From: Torymus aiolomorphi
Lineage: Eukaryota; Arthropoda; Insecta; Hymenoptera; Torymidae
DNA length: 64,000 nucleotides
NCBI GenBank assembly: GCA_036365515.1
Contig: CM070873.1
Location: forward strand, 29,308,085 to 29,372,084
Reading direction: 5' to 3'
Shown here: positions 12,548 through 22,602 of the stretch, piece after piece
Layout: every line of letters starts with the position of its first letter
Numbering within the stretch: position 1 is the stretch's first letter
Translations under genes and position numbers: made by a program
Notes under the pieces: model-generated
Told to the model about the DNA's origin: nothing
The model's database searches: none
Seen by the model: the letters and a program-made list of their open reading frames with translations, nothing else

Positions 12548-13372
12548 TTACTTTCCTCCGATGTTTATGATAAAAAAAAAAAAATCAAAAAATTGAAAAA
12601 TCCGATCCGATATTTCGTTGGGGATTATCGAGTAGAATGAAATCACCAAAATCACAAAAAAAAAATTACCTAAAATCAAAATCACAAAAATGGCAAAATA
12701 CCGAAAATGACTCGAAATCACAAGTCAGAGTCAACCACCAATATCGAGAAAAGTTCGGAAACAAGAATAGGGAATAGTTCCGTATCTCGGAAAATTTCGA
12801 AGCAAATTTCCCAGGTAAATTCGACACCGTAGGTTACATCCATGGCAATGTATCCCTGGAATTGCAGGTCAAACGAACGGACAATTACCGAGAAAAAAAA
12901 ATGTCAAAGTTCAAACAACCAATATCGGGAAAAGTTCCGTATCTCGGAAGATTTCGAAGCAAATTTCAGAGGTAAATTCGAGAGGGTAGGGAACATCGAT
13001 AGCAATGTATCCTCGGAAAATCAGGTCAGACGAACGGACAATTACCGACAAAAAAAATGTCAAATTTCGGAAACGAGTATCGGAAAAAACTCGGTATCTC
13101 GGTAAATTTCGAAGCAAATTTACCAGGTAAATTCGAGAAGGTAGGAAACATCGATAGCAATGTATCCTCGGAAGTTCAGGTCAAACGAATGGAGAATTAC
13201 CGAGAAAAAATGTCAAAGTTCAAACAACCAATATCGGGAAAAGTTACATATCTCGGAAAATTTCGAAGCAAATTTCTCAGGTAAATTCCAGAGGGTAGTA
13301 GACATCGAAAGCAATGTATCCTCGGAAGTGCAGGTCAAACGAACGGGCAGTTACCGAGAAAAAAAAAAGTGA
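12548..13372. repeat. Satellite B, second block with upstream shared flank
   Basis: A shared flank and an AATCAC-type stretch to about 12720 are followed by roughly four ~152-bp satellite B units (GCAATGTATCC at about 12846, 13002, 13158 and 13313). With the fold-back before it, this repeats the organisation of 8300-9700, so it is a segmental duplication. Confidence 0.9.
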
Positions 13373-14495
13373 AAATTCATCAAAAATCGCCAAAATCACC
13401 AAAATCACTTAAATAAAAAAAATCACTAAAAATCAACAAAATCACGAAAATACCAAATAACTAAACAATCACTAAAAATTCACAAAACAATCACCAAAAT
13501 CATGAAAACACCAAAATAAATAAAAAAACATTCAAAAAAATAACAAATCACCAAAATCGCGAAAATACAAAAATCACGAAAAATCACCAATATCACCAAA
13601 ATACCAAAATCACTTAAAAAATCACCAAAATCACGAACAATCACGAAAAATCACCAAAATCCCAAAATCACTTAAAATCACGAAAAATCAGGAAAAATCA
13701 GGGAAAATCACGAAAAATCACAAAAAATCACCAAAATCACTTAAAATATCACGAAAAATCGTAAAATACCAAAATCAGTTACAAAATTACGAAAAATAAA
13801 AAAAATTCCAAAAAATTTCCGCCAAAATCACCAAAATCACGAAAAATCACGAAATATCACGAAAAATCACGAAAAATCACGAAAATAGCAAAACACTTTA
13901 AATATAATGAAAAATCACGATAAATCACCAAAATCACCAAAAACACTTTAAAAATCTCGAAAAATCACGAAATATCACGAAATATCACGAAAAATCACCA
14001 AAATCACGAAAAATCACCAATATCACCAAAATACCAAAATCACTTAAAAAATCAACAAAATCACGAAAAATCACCAAAATCACCAAAAGACCAAAAAAAC
14101 TTGAAAAATCACCAAAATCACCAAAAGACCAAAAAAACTTGAAAAATCACGAACAATCACGAAAAATCACCAAAATCCCAAAATCACTTGAAAAATCACT
14201 TAAAAATCACGAAAAATCAGGGAAAATCACCAAAATCACCAAAATCACTTAAACTATCACGAAAAATCACGAAAAATCACGAAAAATCACCAAAATACCA
14301 AAATCAGTTACAAAATCACGAAAAATAAAAAAAATTAAAAAAAAATTAAAAAATATCCACCAAAATCACGAAAAATCACGAAATATCACGAAAATAGCAA
14401 AACACTTTAAATATCATGAAAAATCACCAAAATCACCAAAATCACTTACAACTCACGAAAAATCACGAAAAATCCAAAAAAACAAAAAAAAACAA
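13373..14495. repeat. Long degenerate (AAAATCAC)n simple repeat
   Basis: About 1.1 kb of short AATCACC/AATCACG motifs with strong purine-strand bias. There are no coding features. Confidence 0.95.
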
Positions 14496-14700
14496 AAAAA
14501 TATCCTATATAATACTCGCGCGGGGGGGTCGTCGCGCTCGCCCCGCGACCGCTCCGTCCGTCCCGCAAAAAAAAAAGAAAAAAAATCAATAAAATCAAAA
14601 AATCCAAAAAAAATCCAAAAAAATAACAAAAAAAACAAAAAAAAAAACAAAAAAATATCCTATATAATACTCGCGCGGGGGGGGGGGGGGGTCGTCGCGA
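14496..14700. repeat. Two copies of a TATA plus G-run motif
   Basis: The block ATATCCTATATAATACTCGC followed by a run of 7 to 15 G and TCGTCGCG occurs at about 14501 and 14656, separated by A-rich DNA. The G runs could form quadruplex structure. Promoter-like TATATAATA precedes each, but no transcript can be inferred. Confidence 0.75.
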
Positions 14701-15015
14701 TCTCTCCCGCTAGGAGGCGAGCTAGAGAAAACTCCCCTTACTAAGTAAGTGACGCCAAGGATAGATAAGGAAGTTAAATGGCATCGTCCTCACGACTTCC
14801 CCAATGTCATTGGTATGTCGAACTACGAGGCGTTCCTCGTTTTTGGAACGTCTTTACATAATTACAAGGCTTGGTTTCTCTCGTTTAGACTTTGGATATA
14901 AAGTCTTACTATTTGAGAAAGTAATATAACTTAAATAAATATTAACAGAATTTAGTTAGATATTCACCTAAATATTTTCAATAGACCCACTGGAATCCCA
15001 GATTTACCTGGAATT
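14701..15015 (+). repeat. Single-arm copy of the palindromic element found in the ankyrin intron
   Basis: 14705-14870 matches the right arm of the large palindrome at 59060-59215 (GCTAGGAGGCGAGCTAGAG, TTACTAAGTAAGTGACGCC, GGCGTTCCTCGTTTTTGG). 14975-15010 contains the element's subrepeat (CCTGGAATTCCAGCTGG). Only one arm is present, so this is a solo or deleted copy. Confidence 0.75.
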
Positions 15016-15147
15016 CCAGCTGGATATCCATATAACATAACATAACGTAACATAACGTTATTATTATGTTTAATTTTTATTTTAATTGTTATTATTAAAT
15101 AGAATTAAATAATATTTTTATTGTAATTATTATTTAGTTGTAATAAA

Positions 15148-15432
15148 TAATATACGAAACAGTGTGATTAATAGTATGATTAATAGAGTGATTAATAGCA
15201 TGATTGATAGCATGATTAATACCGTGATAAATAGCATGCCAAATCTGGTTGATAAAGTCATGGTATTTGTCACGCTATAAATCATGCTATTAATTATGCT
15301 ATTAATCATGCTATTAATCATGCTATACATCACGCTATTAATCGTGCTATTAATCATGCTATTAATCATGCTATTAATCATGCTATTAATCATGCTATTA
15401 ATTGTGCTATTTATCGTGCTATTTATCATGTG
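15148..15432. repeat. 12-bp ATTAATCATGCT minisatellite in inverted halves
   Basis: 15262-15430 is a direct array of ATTAATCATGCT. 15148-15238 is the same motif in reverse complement, so the block is a fold-back. The minus-strand Ile-Asn-Ser-Met frame is a by-product of the 12-bp period. The rest of 15433-15730 holds nothing recognised. Confidence 0.9.
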
Positions 15433-15732
15433 ACTTTTTTCAGTAGGGTAGCGCTGTAAGGGGCGGCTTCCCCACCATTTGTATTTACAATACGTTGATA
15501 CAGTATTAGTGTCCATCTCTGTGATATAATTTAACATATACATGTACATTTTTAGATATATAAGCTCGATCGCAATGTAAAAACAAACTATTGACAAGCG
15601 GAATTGCTCCCCGCGAAAATACTTTGATTATCACGACTACTTGTAAGTTTTAAGTTTTGTTATTGCCAAACAGAAATTGTTGCGTTTAATATTGGTGTGT
15701 AAAATTATTTGTTAATTTTTATTTAATTAGTT

Positions 15733-15778
15733 TCCTGAAGAGGGACAGAATAAAGTGTCCGAAACGTCGAACGAGAAA
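15733..15778 (+). ncRNA. Hammerhead-ribozyme-like motif 1 (Penelope-type)
   Basis: CTGAAGAG fits the CUGANGA core. It is followed by a perfect 5-bp stem (GGACA / TGTCC) and GAAACGTCG, in the order expected of minimal type I hammerheads in Penelope-like elements. Stem I is only about 3 bp (TTC / GAA), so activity is uncertain. It is probably the remnant of an inserted element terminus. Confidence 0.45.
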
Positions 15779-15819
15779 AATGTGTTTTTATTTATCCATA
15801 ATAAATAAGAGCACTAATT

Positions 15820-16318
15820 TGGTATGGATGGCCAGTGGATTCTAAAATTATCATATCAAAATCTTATCTGACAGTCCCGAAAACAGTTGATCCAAATTTA
15901 AGGAAAAACCTTTTGCCGATCTACCTCATTTTTGCTAAAGAGATCATGCAAATCATTGATAAGATATCGCAACCACAGAAAGCAGCTTCAGAAGAAATTC
16001 GAATAATGACTATTCTGAATATTTTGTGGAGATTTTTTCAAACTCACGAAAACAATAATGCAATAGCAGCCTTACAAAATTATAACAGGTTTCAAAAAAA
16101 TAAATATAAAAAAATTTGACCCGAATATACAAATAAATGGAAAAATGTTGTATAAAGAATTAGTAACAGCAATTTTAAAACCCACAACATTGTACGGAAT
16201 GGTGACATTATCATTGATTCGTCCAACAATTAATGACGAGTTAAAACAAGAACTAGGACAAATTATTAACGATTACGTTGAAGTATTTCCACTACGTCTA
16301 TTGATAAAAAATAAGTGA
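15820..16318 (+). pseudogene. Broken unknown coding segment
   Basis: 15835-16119 is open (94 codons). The reading continues in another frame from about 16100 to the stop at about 16316, with a coherent protein-like sequence (peptide KELVTAILKPTTLYGMVTLS). A single frameshift in the A-rich run near 16095 joins the two. The predicted product is about 160 residues, helical and basic, with no recognised domain. It lies just downstream of hammerhead-like motif 1. The 16319-16500 stretch shows nothing. It is likely a decayed gene or element ORF; the function is unknown. Confidence 0.4.
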
Positions 16319-16507
16319 AATAAAGTTTGGTATAATGTGATTAAAGTTGGTAAAATGTTACCACCAGCAAACCCTACAGATAGCAGAATCCTCCTAAATT
16401 AAAGAAATTTGCGACAGTTTCAAAGACGAAAGGTACTGTTTTTTATTTATTCCGCTTTCAAAAATTATATACTTGTTATGACTTCTTTTCAATGTACAGA
16501 CGTCCAT

Positions 16508-16965
16508 AATGAATCTTAAACAATATCAGATAAACAAAAATGTCGGGACGCAAACGTGTGAGTTACTATCACCTGATCATGATGATAACAATAGGGTAAG
16601 ACATACTTATTTTATTATTTCATAAGCGCACGATTTCTAACATGTTTTGTTAACTTTTAGACCGATCTACAGCATGAAGAAGAGCGTTATGCAGCAGAAG
16701 AATCGAGTGAACAGGATGGTCATTACAGTATGGAGGCTGAGGAGAATAGCAAGGGCTCTGCAGGGCCACTACTTATGTAGTAAAAATAAAAGTATTATTG
16801 ATTGGAAGGATTTCCATGCACAGGTCGGCATCAAAAAAAAGGACAGATATATCCATAAAAAAGCAATATTAATGATAAGAAAATTTCCCCTAAATTATTT
16901 AGTTAACGATTTGGAAATGAACAAAACGGCGGCCAATTTTTATAAAAAGTTATGGAATAAATAAT
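16508..16965 (+). pseudogene. Small acidic protein gene, copy 1 (two exons, frame broken)
   Basis: An ATG at 16508 opens a 29-codon exon ending at a GTAAGA donor (about 16596). An acceptor (TTTTAG) at about 16660 leads to an acidic second exon (TDLQHEEERYAAEESSEQDG) that stops at about 16780. In a neighbouring frame, 16786-16964 continues as a lysine-rich helical C-terminus ending LYKKLWNK-like (FYKKLWNK at the stop). That tail resembles the C-terminus of the acidic gene at 21500-22075 in spacing of K/A/I/L/F residues. A lost frame or missed intron would join the parts. No known domain; function unknown. Confidence 0.35.
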
Positions 16966-17209
16966 AATTTTACAATTATGTCATTTATTATTAGGTTACG
17001 TAGAACCTCCAATGTTATTGTTTATTTGTGTGCGTGCGTGCGTCAGTGAGAGAGAGAGAGTGAGCGAGCAAGCGAGCGAACCACATTTTGAGCGCTAGCC
17101 CCATCGTACTTGTTTTTTCCGGGTAGGTATGATAGCGTGGTACATGTAGGGCTCCTGGTGAGAGGTCCACGTTAAAAAATCTCAACGCGCTGACAGCAGT
17201 ACCCCTCGA
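16966..17209. other. Non-coding spacer
   Basis: Contains GT and GA microsatellite-like runs (about 17018-17060) and nothing else recognisable. Confidence 0.6.
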
Positions 17210-17880
17210 GTGGTGTGGAAATCTGCTCTAATAACAAAATATAACAAAAATAGAAAATTCGAGAAAATCACTGGATATCACACGAAAATCGCCAGTAACT
17301 GGATATCACAAAAATCACTGAATAGCACAAAAATCAACAAAAATCGCCCCAAGAAATCAACAAAATCACCAAAAAATCACCAGAATCACCAGTCACTTAA
17401 TATCACGAAAGTAGAAAATTCGAGAAAATCACTAAAATCACGAAAATCACCACAATCAGAAAATGTCACGAAAATCACGAAAATCATCAAAATGACTAAA
17501 ATCACCTGCACAATCACGAAAGTAGAAAATTCGCGAAAATCACTAAAATCACGAAATCGCAAAAATCACTAAATATCACGAAAATCACGAGAGTAAAAAC
17601 TTCGCGAAAATCACTAATTATCGCCACAATCACTAATTATCGCCAAAATCGCCAAAAATCACGAAAGTAGAAAATTCGCGAAAATCGATAAAATTACGAA
17701 AATCCATAAAATCACGAAAATCGCCAAAATCACTAAATATCGCGAAAATCAAGAAAATCGCTAATTATCACCAAAATCACGAAAGTAGAAAATTCGCAAA
17801 AATCGCCAAAATCGCGAAATATCACGAAAATCACGAAAATCAGATCCTGGCAAGTTATAGACAAAAATCGCCTATTTTTA
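17210..17880. repeat. Degenerate (AAAATCRCC/ACG)n simple repeat, second block
   Basis: Same type of AATCAC/AATCGC repeat as 13373-14495, here with recurring AAAGTAGAAAATTCGCG subunits. No gene. Confidence 0.92.
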
Positions 17881-18700
17881 AGCTTTAATATCGCTTTTAT
17901 GAGTCTTACTAGTCAGTAGTTTATTTTAGACAATAATGTTTAAGAGACAAAAAGTTTTGTTTTAATATTTTCTACAATTTCTGTATTTAAGATTTTTGAG
18001 TAAAATCAAATCCTGGCAAGTTATAGATGAAAATCGCCTATTTTTAGGCTTTATCAAGCATCCCGAACAGTGAGAGTCAAGGGGACTCATTTTAATTAAG
18101 CACCCCAAAGGAAATAATCCTTACTACGTCCACGTCGTTGTTTCTGGGTAGCGCAAAAAGTAAGGTTAATGCATTTATAACAGAAGCTTCAACGATCTTA
18201 AAGTTTCCGTTAAAAAATCATTTTGCCCTTGAGAAAAATTTTTCAGTGTTCAGGATGTGTGGGTTTGGAGTGTATGGGATTAGCATGCGGGGGTAGGAAT
18301 GTGTGGAACTGGGGGTGTGGGGTATAGTTGTGGGACCGAGGTGTAACAGTTCAGCATGTGAGGGCATGAAGTGTATGGGGTTAGGATGTGCGAGTTTGAG
18401 TTTTGTTTACTAGGATATGTAAGTTTTGGGTTCCTCTATTAAGCATACGATCAATTTGAACCAGCTTAGCCTGTGGTTCATGGAAAAAAACGATTTTAAA
18501 CGGACTTTTCTGAGTTTGACCTAGATTTGACCTTGAAATGACATTGGTAAAAATTTCTCAATATGATTTTGAACGTAAAATTTCCCGCTCTTTCCGAATC
18601 CGAGGTCAAAACTAGGTGTTTCCATATGAAAAATCTACTTTGACCTTGAAATAACCTGAAAGGTCAAGTTCAAGGTCAAAGACGTTAGCGCCATTATGTG
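17881..18700. other. Mostly unique spacer with a short duplication
   Basis: ATCCTGGCAAGTTATAGA plus the following ~35 bp occurs at about 17840 and 18005. 18240-18420 is G/T-rich with a GTGTGGG-like period. No coding signal. Confidence 0.6.
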
Positions 18701-18704
18701 GCCC

Positions 18705-19672
18705 CCTTTATCTCCTATAACTTTAATTGACACTGAATAGTGGCAATTAGATAATACATGTGTTTGCGTGGGTGCGAGTATGACAGTGGAGCAAAGGCCA
18801 CTATAAAAATACCCTATTTCTGATTGCCGCTGCACAGTGGCAATTAGATGATGTGCGTGTGAGTGCGAGAGTGACAGTGGAGCAAGGGCCACTATATAAA
18901 TTCCCTACGTCTGATTGTCACAGAATAGTGGCAATTAGATGATATAGGTGTGTATGTGTCTATCTGTGTGCGAGAATGACAGTGCAGCAAGGACCGCTAT
19001 AAAAATATCCTACGTCTGATTGCCGCTGAAAAGTGGTAATTGGATTATATATGTGTGTTTGTATGTGCGCGCAAGTGAGAGAGTGGAGCAGGGGCCACTA
19101 TAAAAATACCCTATTTCTGATTGCCGCTGAACAGTGGCAATCAGATGATGTGCGTGTGAGTGCGAGAGGCACAGTGGAGCAATGGCCACTATAAAAATAC
19201 CCTATTTCTGATTGCCGCTGAACAGTGGCAATTAGATGTGCGTGTGAGTACGAGAGTGACAGTGGAGCAAGGGCCACTATATAAATTCCCTACGTCTGAT
19301 TGCCACTGAATAGTGGCAATTAGATGATATAGGTGTGTATGTGTCTATCTGTGTGCGAGAATGACAGTGGAGCAAGGACCACTATAAAAATATCCTACGT
19401 CTGATTGCCGCTGAAAAGTGGTAATTGGATTATACATGTGCGTTTGTATGTGCGCGCGAGTGTGAGCGTGGAACAAGGGCCACTATAAAAATACCCTATT
19501 TCTGATTGCCGCTGAACAGTGACAATCAGATGATGTGCGTGTGAGTGCGAGAGTGACAGTGGAGCAGGGGCCACTATATAAATTCCCTACATCAGATTGC
19601 CACAGAATAGTGGCAATTAGATGATATAGGTGTGTATGTGTCTGTGTGTGAGAATGACAGTGGAGCAAGGAT
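18705..19672. repeat. Satellite C, ~95-105-bp unit with internal palindrome, about 10 copies
   Basis: Each unit carries arms ATTGCCACT and AGTGGCAAT around a 4-nt loop, then GTGTGAGTGCGAGAGTGACA-like sequence and GGCCACTATAAAAATACCC-like sequence. Units vary by insertion or deletion of GT-rich stretches. The array is cut at 19672 by the truncated coiled-coil gene copy. Confidence 0.92.
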
Positions 19673-19673
19673 C

Positions 19674-20096
19674 ATGGAGCGGGTAACGCTGAAGCCGTTG
19701 AACGGATTCGAACATTTTTTCCTCCCTGAACCTTAGAGAAGGATGTTGATGTTGATGGCTACAAAATGATTCAACGATTACTCACAAATTCATAAGAAAT
19801 ACAATAATAATACAAGTCTTTTAGTATAAATAAAACAAAATAGCGATCATTGGACTTACATGATTTTGATAAGCATCGTAATAATTTACAGTAGGAAATT
19901 GGAGACTCTTCCTACTGTCAGCAGTAAGTACTTCTTTCATCTTATTTAACAAAACTCTCTTTCTCTGATGCAGCTGCTCCATCTCTGTTTGTACAGCTAA
20001 CAACTCTTGGAGAAGCTCCTCGCGAGGACCATATTCATTGTTGTCATTGACATCTCCATCCTCGGTTGTACTCCAACTCTTGCCTCTACCCGTCAT
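19674..20096 (-). pseudogene. Small coiled-coil gene, copy A (exon 1 intact, exon 2 truncated)
   Basis: Exon 1 (20096 down to 19860) encodes 79 residues beginning MTGRGKSWSTT, with an acidic linker and a coiled-coil-like stretch (ELLQELLAVQTEMEQLH). It ends at a GTAAGT donor. Exon 2 starts at 19758 after TTGTAG, and its frame stops where the segment joins satellite C at about 19673. The paralogue at 24741-25305 has the same exon 1/exon 2 boundary and a longer exon 2. Exon 1 differs from its paralogue by in-frame indels and mostly conservative changes, so the coding sequence was under constraint at least before truncation. Function unknown; it could be an accessory ORF of a mobile element. Confidence 0.6.
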
Positions 20097-20479
20097 TACT
20101 ATGACGGATAGGCAGATAGATTACTATCTGCCTTTGATCTGTCAGAAAAAGAATAAATTTTTAAATGTATAAGTACAAATAAAAAAAAAAATTATTCAAT
20201 GTATAAGTACAATAAAAAAAAATATTAAATAATTAAATAAATAAGCCCAATTGAAAGAAGAAAATAAAGTAATTATGAAATGTATGTCAAGTGAAAAAAA
20301 TAAAAATTCTTAAATGTGTAAGTCACAAAAAAAAAAAATTTATGTTAAGTCCAATTAAAAAAAAAATTATTAAATGTTTATATCCAATTAAAAAAAATTT
20401 TATGAAATTTATAACAGTTAAAAAAAAATAAAACGAAAAAAAATATATTACTTTCAAAATTACCTTTTTCGTAGATGTG
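20097..20479. other. 5' UTR intron of coiled-coil gene copy A
   Basis: Very A/T-rich, with repeated AAATGTATAAGTCCAATT-like motifs. It lies between the UTR exon donor and the coding exon acceptor (GGCAG before ATAGTAATC on the minus strand). Confidence 0.45.
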
Positions 20480-20655
20480 GATGACCAGGTAGCCGAAGTT
20501 GTTGGGGAGCGTTACACGGTAACGAGCGAGCGAGCTAGCGAGCAGACACACACATAGACACCCTATGACGAAGTTACTCCGACGATGTCTACTCTGTGGC
20601 GGTCGGCGACTAAATGAGCCGTAACGCAGAGCGCAGCCGTACTTATAGCAGCGAT
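20480..20655 (-). promoter_or_regulatory. TATA promoter and 5' UTR exon of coiled-coil gene copy A
   Basis: On the minus strand, TATAAGTA (about 20648 to 20641) lies about 35 bp upstream of an initiator-like TTTAGTC. A 5' UTR follows and ends at AAAAAG/GTAATT (about 20463). The paralogous promoter at 25510-25710 has the better-fitting TATAAATA and TCAGTC. The near-palindromic TTACCACGGTAA repeats lie directly upstream. Confidence 0.5.
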
Positions 20656-21345
20656 GTTGGTTACCACGGTGAAAATTGGTTACCACGGTAAAGTTGTAGG
20701 TTACCACGGTAAGTTTGACAAATAAGATATGCGGCTTTAAAAGAACCCTTGGTTATGGCGGTAATGATCGTTTTTTGCAAGGTAACACTTGTCAACGTTC
20801 TAAAGTTGTTGTTTACCACGGTAAAGTTGTTGGTTACCACGGTAAAATAGCAGGTTATGGCGATAAGTTTGACAAACACGGTATGCGGCTTTCAGAGAAC
20901 CCTTGGTTATGGCGGTAATGATCGTTTTTCGCAAGATAACACTTGTCGATGTGCTAAAGTTGTAGGTTACCACGGTAAAGTTGTTGGCTACCACGGTAAA
21001 ATAGCAGGTTATGGCGATAAGTTTGACAAATACGGTATGCGGCTTTCAGAGAACCCTTGGTTATGGCGGTAATGATCGTTTTTCGCAAGGTAACACTTCT
21101 CGACGTGCTAAAGTTGTTGGTTACCACGGTAAAGTTGTTGGTTACCACGGTAAAATAGCAGATTATAGCGATTAGTTTGATAAATACGGTATGCGGCTTT
21201 CAGAGAACCCTTGGTTATGGCGGGAATGATCGTCTTTCGCAAGGTAACACTTCTTAACGTGCTAAAGTTGTTGGTTACCACGGTAAAGTTGTTGGTTACC
21301 ACGGTAAAGTTGTAGGTTACCACGGTAATGTAGCTTAGATGAGCT
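20640..21345. repeat. Satellite D, ~154-bp unit with TTACCACGGTAA submotifs
   Basis: TTATGGCGGTAATGATCG recurs at about 20753, 20908, 21062 and 21216. Each unit contains two or three ~20-bp subunits AAGTTGTTGGTTACCACGGT, whose TTACC/GGTAA arms make an imperfect palindrome. A short second block lies at 25700-25935, beside the paralogous promoter. Confidence 0.92.
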
Positions 21346-21500
21346 ACACACAAACAAATAGGATAAAGAGACCACCAGATGCAAAAGTAAGATAGCGAAT
21401 CAAGTATTTTTAATTGTTATACATAAAACAAAATTTGATTAATAAATGAAATCCTAACAGCTACGCCGCATTTAAAAGTATTCCAACGTTCCATTTGACG
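21346..21500. other. Spacer
   Basis: AT-rich, with no feature recognised. Confidence 0.5.
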
Positions 21501-21512
21501 ATGATGATCATT

Positions 21513-21549
<37 letters not shown>

Positions 21550-22075
21550 CGCCAAGGATGATGATGATGATAATGGTGATAATTTAATAATCATTCCTGA
21601 CAATGTTGTGGACAATAGTTTCTTACCGTCAAGTCAATTAGTAGAAGAATCTGATGTAGTAAAAACGGACAAGACTGCTGACAACGTCAACAACGATGAT
21701 GATGCCATTCTTCCATCACAGCCTAAAACTAGTGATGAAATCAGTGACGTCTCCAATCGAAAGGTTAGTTACATTTATATATGATAAAACATAGTGGTTA
21801 ATTTAAGTAAGTCGTTACATTTATTAATAGATTCGTCGATTGTTTACGCAACAAAAGATTGAAGAACTTATTAGAAGATCGTTTAAAAATTTCAAAGAAG
21901 AAGGTTTTATTCAGAAAAGTTAAATATCAATAATAAAAGTACTATCTCTTGCCGTAAGCGCGCCGAGAGATCCATTCAAAAAATGAATGCCAATAAATTG
22001 AAATCATTATTAAATTGTTCAGTTGTAGAAGCGCAGGAGTTTTTAGATTTTGTTAATACCATGAAATTCGTTTAG
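21478..22075 (+). pseudogene. Small acidic protein gene, copy 2 (two exons, frameshifted)
   Basis: An Asp-rich exon (GAT repeat, then DNVVDNSFLPSSQLVEESD) ends at AAG/GTTAGT (about 21762). An acceptor (TTAATAG) at about 21831 leads to IRRLFTQQKIEELIRRSFKN. A one-base frameshift near 21920 connects to a lysine-rich helical tail (KMNANKLKSLLNCSVVEAQE) stopping at 22073-22075. No start codon is seen in the first exon, so the 5' end may lie further upstream or be lost. The tail resembles that of 16508-16965. It sits directly upstream of the large unknown gene copy 1. Function unknown; possibly a DNA-binding partner, judging only by the acidic/basic layout. Confidence 0.4.
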
Positions 22076-22600
22076 TTTTTTATTAAAGTAAATGTATAAA
22101 AAATTTTTTTTGTTGTTTTTCATTTATTTAGCGAAATAATACAATATATGTCAATCTCTTTCTCTACCCCGCTACCGCCTGTGATCTTTAACATCTACTT
22201 TAATCTATGCTTCCTTCATGCTATAATTAACTACGAATTACTTTTTAAACGCTCTATGTTGCTTAAATACTGGTTATATACTATTCTTTTTTCACTCAAA
22301 AGACTATTTTGAATTACACGCATATAAAATACTTTCATGTAAAATCAATTGATCTAGGCTTTAAATTTTTATTTATCTGTGTCTATTCTTCTTTCCGGAG
22401 GGATTATGGGTGTCACTGATTGGGAATTTCGTACTTGAAAATCTTGATCAGGGGCACCTGGGCTAGCTGTTGGGCTGGCAGGTTTTGAATCCCACAGAAG
22501 GGGGCGTAGGAGGGGGCCCCCTTCATCCTCTTTTCTTTCTTTCCTCTCTTGCATTTGTACATTTTCATCGTAATTATTTTTCGTTTTGTTTTATCAACGC
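22076..22600. other. Spacer upstream of the large unknown gene
   Basis: AT-rich, with a GGGGGCC-rich patch at 22500-22530. It ends in a strong acceptor (polypyrimidine, then ACGCAG) at 22602. Confidence 0.5.
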
Positions 22601-22602
22601 AG

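Noticed and set aside
15130..15597. 155-codon minus-strand frame rich in INSM repeats
   Set aside because: Produced by a 12-bp minisatellite.
13373..17880. Possible CRISPR-like or regulatory array in the AATCAC repeats
   Set aside because: There is no fixed repeat/spacer structure; this is degenerate simple sequence.
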